Below are positions 61,601-64,000 of a stretch of DNA of 64,000 bases, piece after piece. The notes beneath the pieces were generated by a model. The model had not been told where the DNA came from. It saw only the letters and a list, made by a program, of their open reading frames with translations, and did no database searches. Each line of letters opens with the position of its first letter. Position 1 is the first letter of the stretch. The stretch is from assembly GCF_000689255.1 (NCBI RefSeq), contig NZ_HG964446.1:4383250-4447249 (forward strand), read 5' to 3'. The stretch is from Mycobacterium triplex. Lineage in GTDB: Bacteria; Actinomycetota; Actinomycetes; Mycobacteriales; Mycobacteriaceae. Both the position numbers and the translations under genes were made by a program.

Positions 61601-64000
61601 ATGGATCTGGCGGCCCGCCGCCAGCGCCTTGCCCTGCCACCAGGTCGCCTGAGTGGCGACGGTGTGGCCGGCACCCTCGAAACGTTCGGACAGCCGCACC
61701 CAGTCGGCGTCGATGTCGCCCTCGTCGGCCAGCCACAGTTTGACCAGGTCCTCACGGGCGCTGGCCCAGCGGTCGTCGAACAGGACGGCCTTCTTGGCCT
61801 CGAAGGCCGGCGCCACCAAACGTGGCCACTCCGAACCCAATTCGGCGGTGACCAAGTCGATGAGCTCGGCGTCGGTGGCCACCGGTGCGGCGCTCACCGC
61901 GTCATCCAGGCCCAGCTGGCCCAGCACCAGGCGGGCCGCCGAAGCGAGCACGCCGTCACGGCCGGTGATCTGGTCGGTGAACTCGGAGAGTGCAGCGGCG
62001 TCGACGGTCGCGCCGCCGCCACCGCCCGCCGAGGGCAGCGCCACCGAAACACCGTGGCGCGCAGCAACCGAGGTGACCGCGGCGTCGATGACCTTGTCGA
62101 CCGAGGCCGCGTCGGCCAGCGCGCCCTCGTGCAGGTGCCCCATGGCACCGCCGCGGACGCTGGTGCCCTCGCGGGTGCCCAGCGCGACCTCGACAACGAC
62201 GTGCTTGGCCCAGCCCTCGCCGAGTTCCCAAGTCTTGGTGACCCGCTCGGTGATGGCGGCCGGCCGCTTGCCGGATGGCCCGAGGACCGTGCGCAGCTGA
62301 TCGTTGATGGCGTCGGAAAGCACTGGGCCGTAAGGCTTGTAGGTGCGCGCCAGCTTGGTCACCTGCGAGCGCAACCCGGCCAGGTCGGCCTCGGCGGCAC
62401 CGTCGATGGCGCCCAGGTTCAACTCCGAACCCAGGTCGACCAGCAGCTGGTTACGCCGCGACGACGCGCCGTCGGTGATGGACTCGATGGAATCCAACTG
62501 CTCGATCTGGTCGATGCGCATCTTCGCCGACAACGCGATCAGCGCCAACGTGGCGTCGGCCGCGTCGAACGTGATGTCGTCGGGCCGTGGAGCACCCGAG
62601 GGTGCGGTGGGCACCGGCGCCGGCGCGGCGGCCTCCGGCGCGGCTGCTGCCGGCGCACCGTCCGATGCGGCGGAATCGGCGACCACGTCCTCGGCCTCCG
62701 GCTCGGGGTCGGTGTCGGTGGCGAACAGCACGGCCGCATCGCGCTCGGCGTTGAGCACTTCGACTGTGCTGTGCGCATATTCGGGCAGCTTGAGGGTGTT
62801 GGTGGCCAGTCCGGCGACGGTCGGCGCGGACTTCACGCCGATCTCGACGAACCGCTCCACACCCAAACCGCCGGCGGCCTCCTCGATGAAGAGCAGGTCC
62901 TGAGTTTCGATCCAGCGCACCGGGCTGGCGAACTGCCACGCCAGCAGCTCGATGAACACCGTGCGGGCCATCTCACGCGGCCGCTCGGCCAGCCAGGTGT
63001 CGTAGTCGGCCAGGATCGGGTCCAGCGGTTCGGCCGGCACCAGATCGCGGATCTCCTGGATGAAGTCGCGGTCCAGCGTGAACGGCCGGGGCACCAGGTT
63101 GGGGATGTAGCGACCGATGACCAACTCGGGGTCCTGGTCGCGCGGCATGACCCGCTCCAGCGAGCGGCGGAAGTCGGCAACCCCGACCCGCAGCACCCGC
63201 GAGTGGAACGGCACGTCGATGCCCGGCACCAGGATGAATGAGCGTTTGCCGCCGCTGATTTCGCGGCGCTTCTCCACCGCTTCCTCGAGGGCCTCGAGAC
63301 CGCGGACCGTGCCGGCGATCGCGTACTGCGAGCCGCGCAGGTTGAAGTTCACGATCTCCAGGAATTCCCCGGTGCGCTCGGCGATTTCGGCGACGAAGTC
63401 GGTGACCTGGTCGTCGGGCAGATCGATCTGCGAGGGACGGATCGCGGCCAACCGGTAGTTGGAGCGGCCCATCTCGTCGCGCGGCACGATGTCGTGCATG
63501 TTCGACCCGCGGTGGAACACCGTCTCCAGCAATGCTTCCAGCTCGTAGACGCCCAAAACACAAGCCAGCGCGGTGTATTCGCCGACGGAGTGCCCACACG
63601 CGATGGCGCCCTCGACGAAGGCGCCCTGCTCGCGCATCTCGGCGACCTGGGCGGCCGCCACGGTCGCCATCGCGACCTGGGTGAACTGCGTCAGGTACAG
63701 CACCCCGTCGGGGTGGTGGTAGTGCACGCCGCTGGCGATCAGGCTGGTCGGGTTGTCGCGCACCACGTGCAGCACCGAGAAGCCCAGGGTGTCACGGGTG
63801 AACTTGTCCGCGTCGTCCCAGACCTTGCGGGCAGCCTTGGACCGGGCGCGGACCTCCATGCCCATTCCCTTGTGCTGGATGCCCTGGCCGGGGAAGGCGT
63901 AGACCGTCTTGGGGGCGGCCAGACGCGCGGTCGCCGACATCACCAGGTCCGTTCCGACCTTCGCGGTGACCTCCAAAACCTCTGCGCCCTGGTCGATTCC
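58661..64000 (-). CDS. fas: type I fatty acid synthase Fas (5' part outside window)
   Basis: Multidomain cytosolic enzyme making C16-C26 acyl-CoA for membrane lipids and mycolate precursors. The frame is open at base 64000, so this is the C-terminal 1,779 residues of a protein of about 3,070. Visible in order: malonyl/palmitoyl transferase with CGHSVGEYTALA (Ser about 138), an Ala/Pro linker, an ACP region with DLGSELNLG (about 523, Ser for phosphopantetheine), ketoreductase VTGASKGS (about 827), and ketosynthase with ACATAAVS (Cys about 1,427), KHDTST and KSLTGHAKGG histidines. An apparent TTG start at 63976 is internal. Equivalent of Rv2524c; operon with acpS. Confidence 0.97.
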   Translation of the reverse strand, partial: GIDQGAEVLEVTAKVGTDLVMSATARLAAPKTVYAFPGQGIQHKGMGMEVRARSKAARKVWDDADKFTRDTLGFSVLHVVRDNPTSLIASGVHYHHPDGVLYLTQFTQVAMATVAAAQVAEMREQGAFVEGAIACGHSVGEYTALACVLGVYELEALLETVFHRGSNMHDIVPRDEMGRSNYRLAAIRPSQIDLPDDQVTDFVAEIAERTGEFLEIVNFNLRGSQYAIAGTVRGLEALEEAVEKRREISGGKRSFILVPGIDVPFHSRVLRVGVADFRRSLERVMPRDQDPELVIGRYIPNLVPRPFTLDRDFIQEIRDLVPAEPLDPILADYDTWLAERPREMARTVFIELLAWQFASPVRWIETQDLLFIEEAAGGLGVERFVEIGVKSAPTVAGLATNTLKLPEYAHSTVEVLNAERDAAVLFATDTDPEPEAEDVVADSAASDGAPAAAAPEAAAPAPVPTAPSGAPRPDDITFDAADATLALIALSAKMRIDQIEQLDSIESITDGASSRRNQLLVDLGSELNLGAIDGAAEADLAGLRSQVTKLARTYKPYGPVLSDAINDQLRTVLGPSGKRPAAITERVTKTWELGEGWAKHVVVEVALGTREGTSVRGGAMGHLHEGALADAASVDKVIDAAVTSVAARHGVSVALPSAGGGGGATVDAAALSEFTDQITGRDGVLASAARLVLGQLGLDDAVSAAPVATDAELIDLVTAELGSEWPRLVAPAFEAKKAVLFDDRWASAREDLVKLWLADEGDIDADWVRLSERFEGAGHTVATQATWWQGKALAAGRQIHASLFGRIAAGAENPDPGHYDGEVAVVTGASKGSIAAAVVARLLDGGATVIATTSKLDDERLAFYRTLYRDHARFGASLWVVPANMASYSDIDALVEWVGTEQSESLGPQSIHIKDAQTPTLLFPFAAPRVAGDLSEAGSRSEMEMKVLLWAVQRLIGGLSKIGAERDIASRLHVVLPGSPNRGMFGGDGAYGEAKSALDALVSRWHAESSWAARVSLAHALIGWTRGTGLMGHNDAIVTAVEEAGVTTYSTDEMAAMLLALCDVESKVAAASEPIKADLTGGLGDVELDMAELAAKAREEMSSEAIEDDESGRGNPGTVAALPSPPRGYTPAPPPEWADLDLDPSDLVVIVGGAELGPYGSSRTRFEMEVDNELSAAGVLELAWTTGLIRWEDDPQPGWYDTASGDLIDEAELVERYHDTVVERCGIREFVDDGSIDPDHASPLLVSVFLEKDFAFVVSSEADARAFAEFDPEHTVIRPVPDSSDWQVIRKAGTEIRVPRKNKLSRVVGGQVPTGFDPTVWGISADMASSIDRLAVWNIVATVDAFLSAGFSPAEVMRYVHPSLVANTMGTGMGGGSSMQTMYHGNLLGRNKPNDIFQEVLPNIVAAHVVQSYIGSYGSMIHPVAACATAAVSVEEGVDKIKLGKAEMVVAGGIDDLTLEGIIGFGDMAATASTEMMRDRGIADSKFSRPNDRRRLGFVEAQGGGTILLARGDLALKMGLPVLAVVGFAQSYGDGVHTSIPAPGLGALGAGRGGKESPLARELAKLGVGPDDIAVISKHDTSTLANDPNETELHERLADSLGRSEGAPLFIVSQKSLTGHAKGGAAVFQMMGLCQMLRDGVIPPNRSLDCVDDELSGSAHFVWVRDTLRLGGKFPLKAGMLTSLGFGHVSGLVALVHPQAFIATLDPSQREDYQRRADARLLAGQRRLVSAIAGGEPMYQRPPDRRFDHSSPEKRQEASMLLNPVARLGDDEAYEVPAG

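Noticed and set aside
58508..63241. 1,577-codon ORF antisense to fas
   Set aside because: Composition is His/Arg/Val/Gly-rich with no domain; it is the usual open antisense frame of a high-GC coding sequence.

Overview
The window is chromosomal DNA of a slow-growing, non-tuberculous Mycobacterium. The evidence is high G+C throughout, a PPE protein, a type I fatty acid synthase, a mycolate reductase (CmrA), an LdtB-type L,D-transpeptidase, a WS/DGAT acyltransferase and a Culp-type cutinase. Gene order also follows, from memory, the M. tuberculosis block Rv2471 to Rv2524c (aglA ... gdh, ettA, ssbB ... plsB2-plsC, lipQ, echA14, leucine operon, bkaR, cmrA, orn, ldtB, bcp, acpS, fas). Lineage-specific genes interrupt that backbone.

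Layout. 1-10.5 kb: end of the GH13 glucosidase AglA, a flavoprotein, then the leftward operon gdh, thioesterase, hypothetical; translation factor EttA; SSB paralogue. 10.7-14.2 kb: two insertions relative to M. tuberculosis, a DUF222/HNH (13E12-type) protein and a CopD-CtaG membrane protein. 14.3-21.3 kb: a translationally coupled lipid operon (WS/DGAT, plsC, plsB2) and lipQ. 21.5-28.3 kb: an accessory block beside tRNA-Arg, with a GAF-ANTAR regulator, a PPE protein carrying an unrecognised C-terminal domain plus a tandem copy of that domain, a TetR/DinB-like operon with twin palindromic operators, and a cutinase. 28.6-31.9 kb: echA14, a BASS transporter, a secreted protein and an SDR. 32.1-38.1 kb: the leucine/isovalerate catabolic operon accD1-accA1-fadE19-hydratase-lyase. 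Its last two genes each carry an apparent one-base insertion in a short homopolymer. 38.4-40.6 kb: an esterase, a SnoaL-like protein and the TetR repressor BkaR, with shared inverted-repeat operators before bkaR and before accD1. 40.6-49.4 kb: MmpS-like protein, UMF1-type MFS, cmrA, HerA-like ATPase, orn, tRNA-His, an MFS transporter fused to a cyclic-nucleotide domain, ldtB. 49.7-54.8 kb: tRNA-Lys, a DUF3556 membrane protein, and an SsuABC/NrtABC-type uptake operon behind a leader with a plausible three-way junction. 54.6-64.0 kb: DUF3618 protein, bcp, a P450, an M20 peptidase, acpS and the 3' 1,779 codons of fas.

How the genes work together. AcpS activates the FAS-I carrier domain encoded just upstream of it. 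PlsB2, PlsC and the WS/DGAT build glycerolipids from FAS products, and CmrA completes mycolate synthesis. FadE19, AccA1/AccD1, the hydratase and the CitE-like lyase degrade isovaleryl-CoA under BkaR control. The most novel items are the PPE fusion with its tandem partner, the leader of the ABC operon, the two TetR operator systems, and a 58-bp inverted element found at two convergent gene junctions.
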